Assembly (NCBI GenBank): GCA_013400115.1
Contig: VXBP01003659.1
Span: 186,001-250,000, forward strand
Length of the DNA: 64,000 bases
DNA from: Rhinopomastus cyanomelas
Taxonomy: Eukaryota > Chordata > Aves > Bucerotiformes > Rhinopomastidae
Direction of reading: 5' to 3'
Shown: positions 22,911 through 33,980 of the stretch, in pieces
Numbering within the stretch: the first letter of the stretch is position 1
Layout: each line of letters begins with the position of its first letter
Translations under genes and position numbers: made by a program
Notes under the pieces: generated by a model
Database searches by the model: none
What the model was told of the DNA's origin: nothing
What the model saw: the letters and a program-made list of their open reading frames with translations, nothing else

Positions 22911-24650
22911 CTTGTCTCACCTGTGCTGCCACGTGCTGGATGAGTCACTGCAACTCTCCGAGCCCAACTGGTTCCTTCTCATGCCTATGGCTTTGGAAGG
23001 AGTCCTCCAAAATGACCAGGAGCCTGGACTGTGCCCAGTACTGTCACTGCCACTTCAGCTGCTGCCTGTGACGCAAAGATGAGGAACAGGCACTCTTCAC
23101 CTATGCTTATTTGTAAATATTTTAATTCTCTGCAGGTCACTAACTGCCCCGTTTGACCTCGAAAAAATAGTACTCTTGTCTTCTTCCTGACACAAAAATG
23201 CTATGGCAGACCCTAGCTTCTGCTACCCCAGCTGTTACGTGACGAGCACCAATGCATTTGAAGACGCATAGAAAGAAGGAAGAGTTGCTGTCCATCTTGC
23301 TGCTCGTGCCCTCTTCCATGCACGCTCGCGACGCCGATAGCTCTGAGAAAGTCTTTTTGCAGGACCTTTCCTTCCCTGTATATAACATCAAATGAAAGGT
23401 GCTAGGAAACTCTGGGAGGAAGGTGGTGCAGAAGAAGGACTGACCCTCTCAGTGCCGTGCTGCTGTGATGATGTGCTTGAGCCCTGCTTCTTTCTTTATA
23501 AGGATGTAGGCAGGGGCAAGGCAGAATGTGAAAGGCTGCCACGGAGCGTGACTCAGGGGGCAAGCATGTAGCTACGAGCTTGCTGCACCGCAGCTATGGC
23601 CAGCATTACACCCACCAGCAATTTCTGCTGGCAGCTCAAGCAGGCTGTAAAGCAAAACATTGTGGAAAGTTTCTGTTCCCCAGCTTTCTGTTCCATCGGA
23701 TGGGAAATCCCACTGCAAAAACGGAACAGACTCACAGAGGCGCTTCTGTAGCCACTGTTCTCGGTCCTTTCAGGAGGGCTGTTTTCTACTTTCCTGCTAG
23801 AACTTTAGTGAAGGGCAGATCAATACCATGTGTAATGTTTTGCAGTTCCCAGCCATGTCAGAATTTCTGCAGGGCCAAGTACTTTTAAATTAGGTAAAAA
23901 CCTGGACGTTAGAGCAGCTGTTCCTCCACATGTAAAATAGTTCAGAAAACATCTTCCTCAGCAAACCAGCTGGGATCACTGTGTTTGTCACTGAACGCTG
24001 GGCACACAGACTCTAAGAGCACCACGGAAGAAGGAGTCTGTAGCTGTTCAGAATCTAGGCACTCCTGAATACTCAGGGATTTCAAACACAACTTTTGTAA
24101 GTCCCATAAAATTTGTGGTTTAATTTGTTCCTTTATGGAGTATTTTATTGTTGCAGAAATGAGATTCAAAGGTATGACTGTCTTATTAGCTAAGAATCCT
24201 ACTGTGAGTATTGCAGCTTTGAAAGTGCTACTGTGGTTACAGTGAGAGACCCGGGATTCAGTCCTAAACCCTTTTTTACCTCCTCTGTTGCCACACTGCT
24301 GCTCTGTGACTTTAATCAGTTTGTCTAACAATAAAAATACTTAATAATTATTATTACTCTGTGTCGTATAGCGGTCTTGAGAGACTAACTTGTACCGTGC
24401 AGGATTCGTGATCTTTGGATGGAAGGTACTTAGGACGTCTCAGTGCAATATATCAGATCTTCACATCTTGCTGTAAACCTCTGCAGAACAGAGTGTTCCT
24501 GTCAAGCTTTCCCTGTACTTGTCTGGGAACCTCAAGTAGTGCTCAGAAGAGTTTGGTGCAAGAAGGACAAGCCCTGTTACATGAATGCTATTTACTTGCT
24601 CAACAGCTGAGGAACCTTGGTCTGCTTTGTTTTACTTCTGTCCTTATGTA

Positions 24651-24822
24651 CTGGAACAGGCTGCCCAGGGAGGTTGTGGAGTCTTCTTCTTTGGAGACAT
24701 CTAAAACCCACCTGGATGTGTTCCTGTGCTACTCGGTCTAGGTGATGTTGCTGTGGCAGGGGGATCAGACTGGGTGATCTTTCGAGGTCTTTTCTAATCC
24801 CTGATGTTCTGTGACTCTGTGA
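24651..24822 (+). mobile_element. CR1 LINE 3' fragment
   Basis: CTGGAACAGGCTGCCCAGGG, GGAGTCTTCTTCTTTGGAGA, ACTCGGTCTAGGTGATGTTG and GATGTTCTGTGACTCTGTGA. Confidence 0.92.
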
Positions 24823-25494
24823 AAAACAGAGCAAGGCCAACTGAAAGTGAAGAAGGCAGAAGAGTGTGAAAATTAGTCCTCAGGTTATTTATTGGCCTGT
24901 ATTTTTATTGCTTTAAGTCTGGGATATTCTCAGCAACATTTTGATGTATTAATACAACTAAGAATGAAAATGAGTGCAAGGCAATTTGCTTCTGAATGAA
25001 AATAATAATAATATAGAGCTGAAAGAGAAGTCTAGAGGTACGTGAAGTACCTACAGCTTTTAGGACCGTGTTTGTGCAGAGCACGTATTGAGGCAGAGGT
25101 AGCTGCATTGCCTGAGGTTGGGTTAGAGCTCTAAGGCAGTTTATGGCTCAGAATAACCTGCTCATACTGAGGAGCCCTTGTGCATGTCAGCGGCCTTGAT
25201 CCCTCCTCACTCATGCCAGTGAGTTCCTGTGCCCTGAGGCAAAGGCTTAACTCTGCCTGCCCTTGTGCAGAGAGTAAGAGGGATACAACTGCCCTGACAC
25301 TTCAATCCCCTTTAAAACCTGCACCAACAGCACAGCAATGCGGTACGTTGAGTACTTATCACAGGACGACGACTTCTACTTGCACACTCGGTGCCTCCAA
25401 TAGTTGTGAATTTATCACTTTTGCCCTTTTAAAACTGTATTTTAGATCTACAAAGTCACCACATTAGACTTTGGACAAACACCTGAACAAAAAA

Positions 25495-25905
25495 AGAGTC
25501 AGCTGTAAGGAGCAGCTGGTGGATCTGAGGCTGTTTAGCCTGGACAGGAGGAGACTGAGGGGAGACGTTGCTGCTCTCTAAAACTACTTGAAAGGAGGTT
25601 GTAGAGAGGTGGGGGTTGGTCCGTTTTCCCTAGTGGAGAGCGACAGAACAAGGTAAAATGGCCTTAAACTGAGCCAGGGGAGGTTCAGGTTAGCTGTAAG
25701 GAAGAATTGCTCTACTGAAAGGGCTGTCAGGCTTTGGAACAGGCTGCCTGGGGGGAGGGGGGGTTTGAGGTACCATCCCTGGAGGTGTTTAAGAGAAGGG
25801 TAGATATTGCATTGAAGGACACGGTTTAGTGGTGCTGACAGGGCTAGGAAAAGGTTGGACTCAGTGGCCTTGAAGGTCTCTTCCAGCCGAAACTACGATT
25901 CTGTA
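25495..25905 (+). mobile_element. CR1 LINE 3' fragment, about 410 bp, different subfamily
   Basis: GGCTGTTTAGCCTGGACAGG, AGGAGACTGAGGGGAGACGT, GGAACAGGCTGCCTGGGG, GGTTGGACTCAGTGGCCTTG, GGTCTCTTCCAGCCGAAACT and ACGATTCTGTA. The TTGGACTCAGTGGCCTTGAAG ending marks a subfamily other than the common short copies. Confidence 0.92.
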
Positions 25906-27667
25906 GACACCCAAATTTGCCATAAAAATTATTGCTGTGGTCCAAGTCTTGAAGAGTCATCACTGGACTGTGTGATGGTGTTTGTCCAAAGCTGGTGCTG
26001 TTCATGGGGGGAGCTGAGATGGTAGCTGCTGTTTGTTCTCAAAATGCAGATACCTTTGCAGAGCTTAGGTAGTATAAAAGGTTAGCGTGGTGTCATGCTG
26101 TATGTGGCTGGAAAGTCTCTGAATCTGGCAAGCAGATGGTTAGTGATGCAGTGCAGCAAGCTGCTCTTGTTCTCCAGCTACACCAGCTCTCCGAAAGGAC
26201 AGAAGGCTGCTCTCAAAGCTATAAAGCACTTTAGTTTTGGGAACAGCAAGCTGAAATGTAAAGAACCCAGCCCTTTCTGGAGACGTAATGAACTTGAGGA
26301 GAGGATTATTTCCAACTTCCATGTCTAAGCTGTTGCTTTTCTGCCCAGCACCCGTTTGCAGAGGGAGCTGATGCGGCTTTTTAACCACATGACATTTCTG
26401 AAGCCGTTTCTGCCGCACAGGAAGGAACAGTGTAGCTGCTCCGTATGACTGACGGAGCGCAGCACAACTCTCAGATGGAAAACACCAGTTAGACAAGAGA
26501 GGGAGATTTGCAGCCTCAGAAACATTTGGATTTTTCTATTCTTTTCGAGTTACAAAGACAAGAAGAGTTAGGTTTGACAAGGAAAACGACTGGAGAGCCC
26601 CTGCTCTGTTGTCCCTGCTCTGCGATACGTGTGATTTCTGTTTGCTGTAGCGGGTCAGCTTTGAATTACAGCTAACCTAGCATGAAATTCCTGCGGAACA
26701 TGAGGAGTAGAATAAGAGCCCAAAACATTAGCTTACGGCTTGCTTTCGGGGTCTTGCAGCCTAAGGCAGGGCAGAAGTCACTGGTTCTGCTTGTGAAGTC
26801 TCATTACAGGATTGCTCGGCACTCGGGCTTGTGGCACACCAGCTCCACACTCCCCAGATCAGCCTTGTCACATCAGAGCTGTGGGGATTGCCACCTCTCT
26901 AAAAATCTTGTGTGGAGGATGAGAGTAGATTTGCCAATCTGAGCCTGGGAAGAGGCTCTTATGTTTTCCCTTTGAGTGCTGTAAAGCACGGGGTTCAATA
27001 CTGGGATACTTTCACATGCAGAAAGCTCAACCACGGCTGCAGTTAAAGCCCGAGGTTAGGGCAGCTCTAGGGGCTGTGTGTTGGCTGCAGGAGGTGGGAG
27101 AACACTGCCAGCACCCACAGCATGGGCTGCTCCCACTTTGGTGCCCACAAAGGGAGGGTACTGCATCTATGGTGAGGCAGAGGAAACCTGCAGCCTAGTT
27201 CAGGAGTTTGGGAGTCTCGAGAGGCAGTGCTACAGCGTGGGTTTTATGTGTGGCTTATTTTGGATAGATTGTCCTCAAATGGTCTCACAAGGATTTCATA
27301 GCTTTTAGTTGAATTCTCTAAGCATTGCCAGCTGCACTGACTGCTTTTATTCAGCGACTGGAAGGACTGCAACAGAAACTGGACACTGTGATTGGTCTTT
27401 CTCATCTGGGATTTTCGGTGCACTTTTAGCAAAAACACTCTTCATGTCAACCTTCTGGCACGCCAGCAGCTCCTACTTTTCGTGGTTTTTCTGGTTTTCT
27501 AAAACTCACAAGCAGAGTCCAGCTCTAAGCTGTTAGTAAAGGGCTCTCCTGTGCAAGGCATGCCATCAGGGTCAAGTTTGCCTCCTGTGTCTAGGTACTG
27601 AATTCTCCACTACTGCATGCCACAGGAATCGTGGCTCTGTGGAACTGAGAGGCTAAAAAGCATTTCA
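25906..27667. other. Unique non-coding flank
   Basis: No repeat or gene recognised. Confidence 0.55.
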
Positions 27668-27784
27668 AAGAATCACAGAACATTAGGGATTGGAAGGGAC
27701 CTCGAAAGATCATCTAGTCAGCATCACCTAGACCAAGTCACACAGGCACATGGCCGGGCAGGTTTTAAATGTGTCCAGAGAATG
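27668..27784 (-). mobile_element. CR1 3' fragment with small deletion
   Basis: CAAAGAATCACAGAACATTA, GGGATTGGAAGGGACCTCGA, then a jump from CATCTAGTC to AGCATCACCTAGACCAAGTC (the CAATCCCCCTGCC block is missing) and a tail TTTAAATGTGTCCAGAGAA. Confidence 0.9.
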
Positions 27785-29885
27785 TCACAATGTGTGGTCA
27801 TAGCTGCACTTTCCTGAAGGCCACGACAATTCAGTGTGGCAAAATGAACAAATGGTCTTACAGTGTTTTCTTTCTCACCTATATACAGGCTATTTACTTG
27901 GCTTTGTTGATGCCTCTGCATCACTTTCTGGTAAAGCTCTTCTCCACAAATAACTCCATGTAGGGTCCCAGATGGAGAAACCCTCCCCGCGTTCTGAATT
28001 GCCATTTTCTGTGAAAAAGTCTTACTTTTAAAAAAGTATTTCCCCACAGGAATATATTTCACATAAAAATGTCCAACAAGCTCCACTCCATGGACTTGTT
28101 AATTCTGTCTTTAAAAATAAAGGTGTTTTCAAGTCAGCAGTGTCAGTGAAACTGCCTGTCCAGTGATGAAAGAGTACACTGCTACCGCTACCTTTTATCA
28201 TTAAAAATATTGTAGCCACGGAGTAGAACAACTCTGTGATTATGATAAAAGATTTTCAAAATCTTTCTTCCTTCTTGTAAGAGAAGTGGGGGTTGATCAC
28301 CTCTATAGCTGACAATGGAGAACCCATTTCTCCCCTTAAGAGCACCTTATACTGTGCCAAGGAAACACTGTGCTCAATTTTAGAAATGATGTATTGCTTT
28401 CAAAGTTTTCGTCTCGGTTAAGAGATTTCACTTTCAAAGATTCTCACTCTGTAGGAGCACCCTTTTGAGGCTCTCCTTACACAAAAAGGTGCTGGCTTTG
28501 AAGATTTCTCGTTTCTTTACATACAGTCACATTTCAGGGGTGTCCTCTTTGAAGACATTTTTCTGTAGCACTTAAAGGGTTTCTATTTTGAATGTCTTTC
28601 ACTACAATGGATGGTGCCCATTGGAAAATGTTTTTCCTCTATTACATTCTTTTTGATGATTTTTAGAGTCTCGTAGAAGTCCATTAAAGATACCTATTAA
28701 AACAGCCCAGGAGCATAGTTTTGCTCCTACACAAGGTGCAAAGGGGTTTGGAAAAACTTGTACAGGATGGGATGCTCTGTGGGCACACTTTTGGAAAAAC
28801 TGTAAAAAATAATTCCATTTTTTAACATCAAAGAGTAAAGTGCAAAGGTGAGCTCATCTGTCACTTACATGACCTTTTAAAAACGACTGAGAGACACTCG
28901 TTACTCCTTTTAAATTATTTGAGTTCAGAGTTCAAGTTCTGGTATTCCTGAAATCAAAAGCAGAAGTCACACTTCTGTCCAGCTGTGCAAAGAACATCCT
29001 TTGAAATGGCTGTGTTTTCTTTCTTTGAGAACATATCGCTTTAATTTGCTATGTTGTTGAGGAGCTGAAGTCTTTTCCTTGCTGGTGCTGAGTTTAAAAA
29101 ATACTAAAGAGGCCATTTTCTCCATTTGTTTTTTTTGGCATCTTTTTAGCAATCACCATATTCATAAAACTAAAGCAAACTCAGACCTTGTGAGAGACTG
29201 GGCTCACTGCTAATGCTCAGTGTTGGTCTGTGAGTTAGACAGAGGGGGACTCAAAGCACATCCCAGAAGCCCTTTAAGCCTACATCTAAGCCTGGTTTTG
29301 GGGTATTTACTCAGTGCTGTGGCTTAAACCTCTGGCCTAAGCTTGCTCCTGTCTGCAGGGCTCAGACTCAGAACAGCTCTCAGACAGCAAATGAGCAGCT
29401 GAAAGCCAGGAGGGTTGAGGTATTTGGGGTCCCCTCTGATAAAAATGATTGTGAATAATCCAGGTAATTCATCTTGTTTGACTTTGTACTGGAGCTAAGA
29501 TTACTTGCAGCAGTGGATTTGCCTGATTTCACACTGGAACAGAAGTCCCCCCCCTGCCAAGCAGGTATATCTGATGAGGAAGTTGATCACTGCCGCCTCT
29601 GAGCCACCAGTTAGCACCCACCTGCTGAGACATTACACCAGACTGGTCACTAATTCGACAAAACAACAGCTTACTAGACTGGCCTAAGTGCTTGAGCTCA
29701 GTTAAGTTAGCTGTATCCTTCTATAAGAGTACCACTAGCCAGACTTTGGGCATCTTCACTTCAACCCAAAGCAGCAGTACAACCAAGCAAGACAGGAGAA
29801 GTGGTCAGGCAAATTACCTGGCTGTCAAGAATGGACTTTTGGAAACACACGAGTGTTCACTACAGTACAGCGTCAGCTATGCCAC
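27785..29885. other. Unique AT-rich flank
   Basis: No repeat or gene recognised. Confidence 0.5.
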
Positions 29886-29974
29886 ATAGAATCACTCGGG
29901 ATTGGAAGGGACCTCGAAAGATCATCTAGTCCAATCCCCCTGCCACAGCAGGATCATCTAGACCAAGACGCACA
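29886..29974 (-). mobile_element. CR1 3' terminal fragment
   Basis: CATAGAATCACTCGGGATTG to CATCTAGACCAAGACGCACA. Confidence 0.9.
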
Positions 29975-30739
29975 TGTTTTTGTGTTTGAGACTGTAAAGA
30001 GCAAAAACACTCTCAGCCTGCCTAAAATTAGCTGGTTTTCTAGCAAAGATGCTAGAAATAAAACGATGGAGACCAGCCTGCGGGATTCAGACCCGCAAGA
30101 CAAGTTCTGACCTGAACCTGAGAAAGAGATGTTTATTTAGGGCACTGTACTTGTAGGTGCTGGTAGATGGCTTCAAAACTTAGTTCGACAAAACAAAGTA
30201 AATCAGCACACACTACTGGGAGGACACATTAAGGATATTGTTTACAGGAGCACAAAAAGATGAATAGCTACTAATAAATGTTGGGACTTTGCTCACAGGC
30301 AACTTGGGAATTTATAAAATTGTTAAGAACTGGTTTAAGATAGAATAAAGTGGTTTAATATAACAAAGACTGGTAAACTGAATGATCAACCTTTCCCGTA
30401 ATATCCAGAGGATCTGTTGTATTAAGCAACACCACTCAATGACACTACTGTTAATAATATGAGGAAACTAAAGGGACAGTGCTATTTGGTTTGGCGATAG
30501 GGACAAATGTGGACTTGTTACTGTGTGAGTGCATCTGCTAGCAAGAAGCATCATTTTCTTTCAAGGAGTCACCAAGTTTCAGCTGCAGCATAGTCTGACC
30601 AAACCAGCGGGACAGAATTTAAACAAAAGAATGTGTCGACATTCTCTGCCCAAAGCTCTTGAGGGAAACTAAACTGAATCAAGATTAACAGATACATTAT
30701 TTTATACATTAATAACTTGTTAATTATTAATGCTAGATT

Positions 30740-31440
30740 ATTAAAAGATATTAAATGAAGGGCAAGGAAAATTTGAGTATTTGTTTACAACAGAGGGGGA
30801 TCAGGGCTAGCATACCAGAGGGACCTGCACTGTTCAGCACACTCTTCAATCATCTGGAAAAAGAGTGATTATCGAGGCAACCAACTTTGCTGATGATGCT
30901 GAATTACTCATGGTAATAAAAACAAGAGCTGACCATGAAGAACTGTGGAAAGCTCTCATGATGCTGCGTGACTGAATGATCAAACGGCAAGTTATATTCT
31001 GTGCTCAGAAACTGAAGTAGTATGCAAGGGAGAAAACACGCCAAACTACATATGCAGAATCCTGGAATCTAAATGAATTACTTCCACGGAGCAGAGCTCT
31101 TCAGTTCTGGGGGGTTCTGTGAAAACATCAGTCCATCTGTTGAAACGTCAATTCTTAGTTTAGCAGCACTCAAACATGCAAATGAGATTGGAATTATCAA
31201 TTAAAAATAAAAAAGGGCATGTAAATCCAGAAATAAACCAGAAAGCATTTATTATGCACCTGTAAAAAGTAATTTGATTTGTATATTGAATAATAAGGAT
31301 CATTATGGTCTTCTAGATTAGGAGTAGGTAAGGTGTAGAAAAAGGCAAACCAAATTACTGAACGACTTCTAATAGAGGAATCATGAAGTTTACCAGGACT
31401 CCTTACATACAGCTGAAGACAATATGATGAAGCTACACGC
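30740..31440 (+). mobile_element. Possible old CR1 (region upstream of the usual 3' ends), diverged
   Basis: Phrases such as GAGGCAACCAACTTTGCTGA TGATGCTGAATTACTC, GACCATGAAGAACTGTGGAA and, near 31310-31400, a GTGTAGAAAAAGGCAAACCA AATTACTGAACGACTTCTAA-type stretch follow the order found in the 3' portion of ancient CR1/L3-like LINEs. Divergence is high and the ends are uncertain. Confidence 0.45.
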
Positions 31441-31547
31441 ATTCATGAGTGGCACAGTTAGGTGAACAGGGAAAATTATCCATCTGTTTTTTTTTTTTAA
31501 ACAAGAGAACTGACAGACGTTGAAGGATATTATCAGGCAGTGATAAC

Positions 31548-31630
31548 ACAATCACAGAACAGTTTTGGTTGGGAGACATTCCAACCTTTTCCTAGCCCTA
31601 TCAGCACCACTAAACCGTGCCCTAGCTCAC
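31548..31630 (-). mobile_element. CR1 3' fragment, second subfamily
   Basis: CAATCACAGAACAGTTTTGG TTGGGAGACATTCCAACC, TTTTCCTAGCCCTATCAGCA CCACTAAACCGTGCCCTA. It matches the subfamily of the 25495-25905 copy in reverse orientation, with an internal deletion. It is the last CR1 before the PTBP2 promoter. Confidence 0.85.
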
Positions 31631-32200
31631 TTAATCAGCTGGATTCTGGTAGGTGTTGTAAAAATAAGCGACAACAGGAACGTTGCAAAAAGATGATAGG
31701 AAGCGAGCTAGAGAAGAAGTAGAATGGGATCTCTTAGGAAATTTTGGATCACGCATTCAGTTCCTCTTTTCGTGGGTACAGGCTCTTCCGTCCCACTTTC
31801 CGTTTGGGTACAGGCCCAGAAACTCCCTTGTCAGGGCTCCTGGTGAAATACTGAGGCCTCCCATAAAAGCAACAGGGGCAAATGCAAAGAGCTTGCGCCC
31901 CGCCACCTCAGCGTACAGAGAGCCATGGCCACGCCAGTCACCGCAAAGGCTAACTCGGACGTTTATCTGCCGGGCTTGCCCACTTACAGTTGGCTCTGTA
32001 ACGGTATTCGCGGCCACCAGCAGACTCAACAGATTGTTTTCTCCCAAGTGCTGTGTAGCTGCAGGCCCTGAGCGCTAAGGACAGGGCTGCTGCCAGGGCT
32101 GATTCCTCCGTGAGGCCGCGGGCACCACGGTCCTGCGCCCCCTCTCTGAGCGCGGGGCCGCTCGGCGCCTCCTCTCCGCCCGGCCCGGGCACGACAAGGG

Positions 32201-33980
32201 ATGGCGGAAACTTCAGCGGCGGCGGCAGCGCGTGCGCGGGCGGGCTGCGCGTGCGCGGTGGCGGCGAGGGGCGCGGAGCTGAGCGCGGCGCTCGGCAACG
32301 TTCGGCGGTTTCCGTGCAGGCCCGGCCGCCATTTTCTCACAGCCTCCCCCCGAGTACGCGTTGCCCGCGCGGCTGCCCGTCTGTCACGTTCGTCCGCGCT
32401 TCGTTCTGCTCGGCGATGGACGGGTGAGCGATGGCCGGGGCGGTGGGAGCCAGGGCAGTGCCGCGGTCGTGCCGCCGGCCCGTTGCAGGTCTCGTCCCGG
32501 GGCCGGAGCTGGCAGTCGGCGGGAGGGTGTCTCCGGCGGTTTGGTGAGCGGCCGCTGCCCCGGTGGCGGTGGCTCAGGTTGGCCTCGCCTAAGGCCCGGT
32601 ACGGGCCGGGAGGGAGGAGGAGGAGGCCCAGCTTCTCCGTAGCGTGGCACCTCAGTGGGGTCTGCTGTTAAAACTGCCGCGGGCCGCCCTCAGCTCTGTG
32701 CAGCCCCCGAGGCGGCGGGTCTCGCTGTAACGAGAGGCTCTGTCCCCGCCAGAGCTTCTTGGTCTCTCCTTTCCCCCCACCCCTTGTCCAGCCTCGGGGT
32801 GAGGAGGAGCCCACCGTACTCCGAGGTTGTTTGGGAGCTGGTGGGAGAGGAGGAGCGATACCGGCAGGAGCCAGATGTCGAGCTCTTTTGTTTTCAGGAG
32901 CTGCCTAATGAGCCTTATGGCTTCCCCCCGCGTCCCCAGGTAGAGAGAGATGCCTTTGTGTGGTTGAGAAGCCAAAGAAGGGAAGGTTGGGAAGGAGTCA
33001 GCCGCGCGGGACAGCGGGGCCCAGGGTGCCGGCTGGACCCGGGCGGGCCGGCTGTGTACACAAGGCCGCTTTTCTGTTGGACCTGGTGGCTGTAGCCTTC
33101 GCCAGTGTAAATGCAACGTCTTCCCCCCTTCCAGATTCCCTATTAAGTTGTTTGTTCTGCTTCAAACAGAGAAGCAATCTCTTTGGTGTACTCTTAAGCA
33201 TATAACCTTTGAACTGTGTTGAATGTAAAAGGCCTTCTCTCCTTAGTTGTGACTATAACGTTGGGAGTTGCAAATTCTGCCTGAGAAGTCTTGCCGTTAA
33301 CGAGCGTTAGTGCGTTGTGTCATGCTTCCATGTATTTATGTTTTGCGTTCATTTTTTTGGGGTGTGCTCTTAGGGTTCTTTTGGATTGTATTACTGTGAC
33401 TGTGAGTCACATCACAGCCTCTGAGAGAGAGCTGTATTTAGCCATACCTGTTGCAGAGTTTCTTGAAGGTGTCCCTGATTAAATTCCACATAGGTGTACC
33501 TGGCAGTGCATGCTTTTCCAAGCTAATTTTTTTAAGAAGTGTTCATTGCTTTCTGCACTTGGGTTAGGTGTGCTACATAGCTGAAAGAACAGCAGTTAAT
33601 AGGTGTGTGTGAGATAAGTTATGAGCTTACTCCTAAATTATTTTATTTTTACTCTGTGATCTCACGTAGCCCAGAAACAAAACATTCCTAAATACATTTC
33701 CTGGCAGTGCTGCTTTGGAGTAATGTTTACTTGAAACTTCAGAGTGTCTTGGAGAAGCCTATAAGCTGTGGGGCCTCAGTGGCTTTTGTACTTCCCTTCA
33801 GTCATGCTGTGTTACTTGACATATTTTCTTGGTTGGGGAAGTTACTGGCTATTATGATTACTCTTTGTTTTGGCATTGCAATACATGTAGAAATTTGTTT
33901 TCTGAGGATAGATTGACTGACTTGTGCTCTCGTTTTTTTCTCTTTTTACAGCATTGTCGCTGACGTTGCAGTTGGTGTGA
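32201..33980 (+). CDS. Upstream open reading frame overlapping the PTBP2 start (spliced, 83 codons)
   Basis: An ATG at 32201 has a strong context (G at -3, G at +4) and opens a frame beginning MAETSAAAAARARAG. It reads through exon 1 in the +2 frame relative to PTBP2 and crosses the exon 1-2 junction (32423 to 33952). It stops at TGA 33978-33980, inside exon 2. The predicted product is 83 residues, Ala/Arg-rich, with no recognised domain. If transcripts start upstream of 32,201, this frame would compete with the PTBP2 start. If they start nearer the YY1-like site, it is absent from the mRNA. The GGGATGGCGG around its ATG also resembles a YY1 motif, so this ATG may simply be promoter sequence. 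Confidence 0.4.
32227..32257 (+). promoter_or_regulatory. Paired NRF1-like sites in the PTBP2 promoter
   Basis: Two copies of a GCGTGCGCGG-type palindrome-like element (around 32229-32240 and 32246-32257) lie about 17 bp apart. They resemble the NRF1 consensus YGCGCAYGCGCR with one mismatch in the centre. NRF1 sites are common near start sites in CpG-island promoters. Assignment is by motif only. Confidence 0.45.
32325..32335 (-). promoter_or_regulatory. YY1-like site
   Basis: GCCGCCATTTT is the reverse complement of AAAATGGCGGC, a close YY1 consensus match. In vertebrate CpG-island promoters YY1 sites tend to lie just downstream of the start site. If that holds here, the main PTBP2 start is near 32,290-32,330, about 100 bases before the ATG. 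This is an inference from position, not direct evidence. Confidence 0.5.
32416..32423 (+). CDS. PTBP2: PTBP2 coding exon 1 (start codon)
   Basis: Only eight coding bases, ATG GAC GG, followed directly by the donor GTGAGC. This gives M-D and the first two bases of the Gly3 codon. The start context has G at -3 and G at +4, a strong Kozak match. The exon sits in the CpG island and its 5' UTR start is not determined. This start is chosen because it splices in frame into exon 2 and gives the MDGIV N-terminus of PTBP2. The longer open frames crossing it are out of frame. Confidence 0.93.

Larger units (their letters stand above)
19231..24650. other. Unique flank with small repeats
   Basis: No CR1 and no recognised gene in 5.4 kb. 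It holds the hairpin at 19819-19842 and the 53-bp minisatellite at 22759-22910. The rest is unremarkable AT-moderate sequence. Confidence 0.55.
32090..33070. promoter_or_regulatory. CpG-island promoter of PTBP2
   Basis: The stretch is very rich in G, C and CpG, unlike the AT-rich sequence on both sides, and it contains PTBP2 exon 1. I see no TATA box or CCAAT box near exon 1. Two NRF1-like motifs (GCGCGTGCGCG-type) and one YY1-type motif (GCCGCCATTTT) lie 80-190 bases before the ATG. All of this is usual for a broad, TATA-less promoter of a ubiquitous or developmental RNA-binding protein gene. A G-rich run at 32603-32627 in intron 1 (three GGG plus GG repeats) might form a G-quadruplex. The exact transcription start is not determined. 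Confidence 0.88.

Noticed and set aside
32110..32671. Several long frames on both strands across the CpG island
   Set aside because: Stop codons are rare in GC-rich DNA. Only the ATG-initiated frame that overlaps PTBP2 after splicing was kept, and only as an upstream frame.
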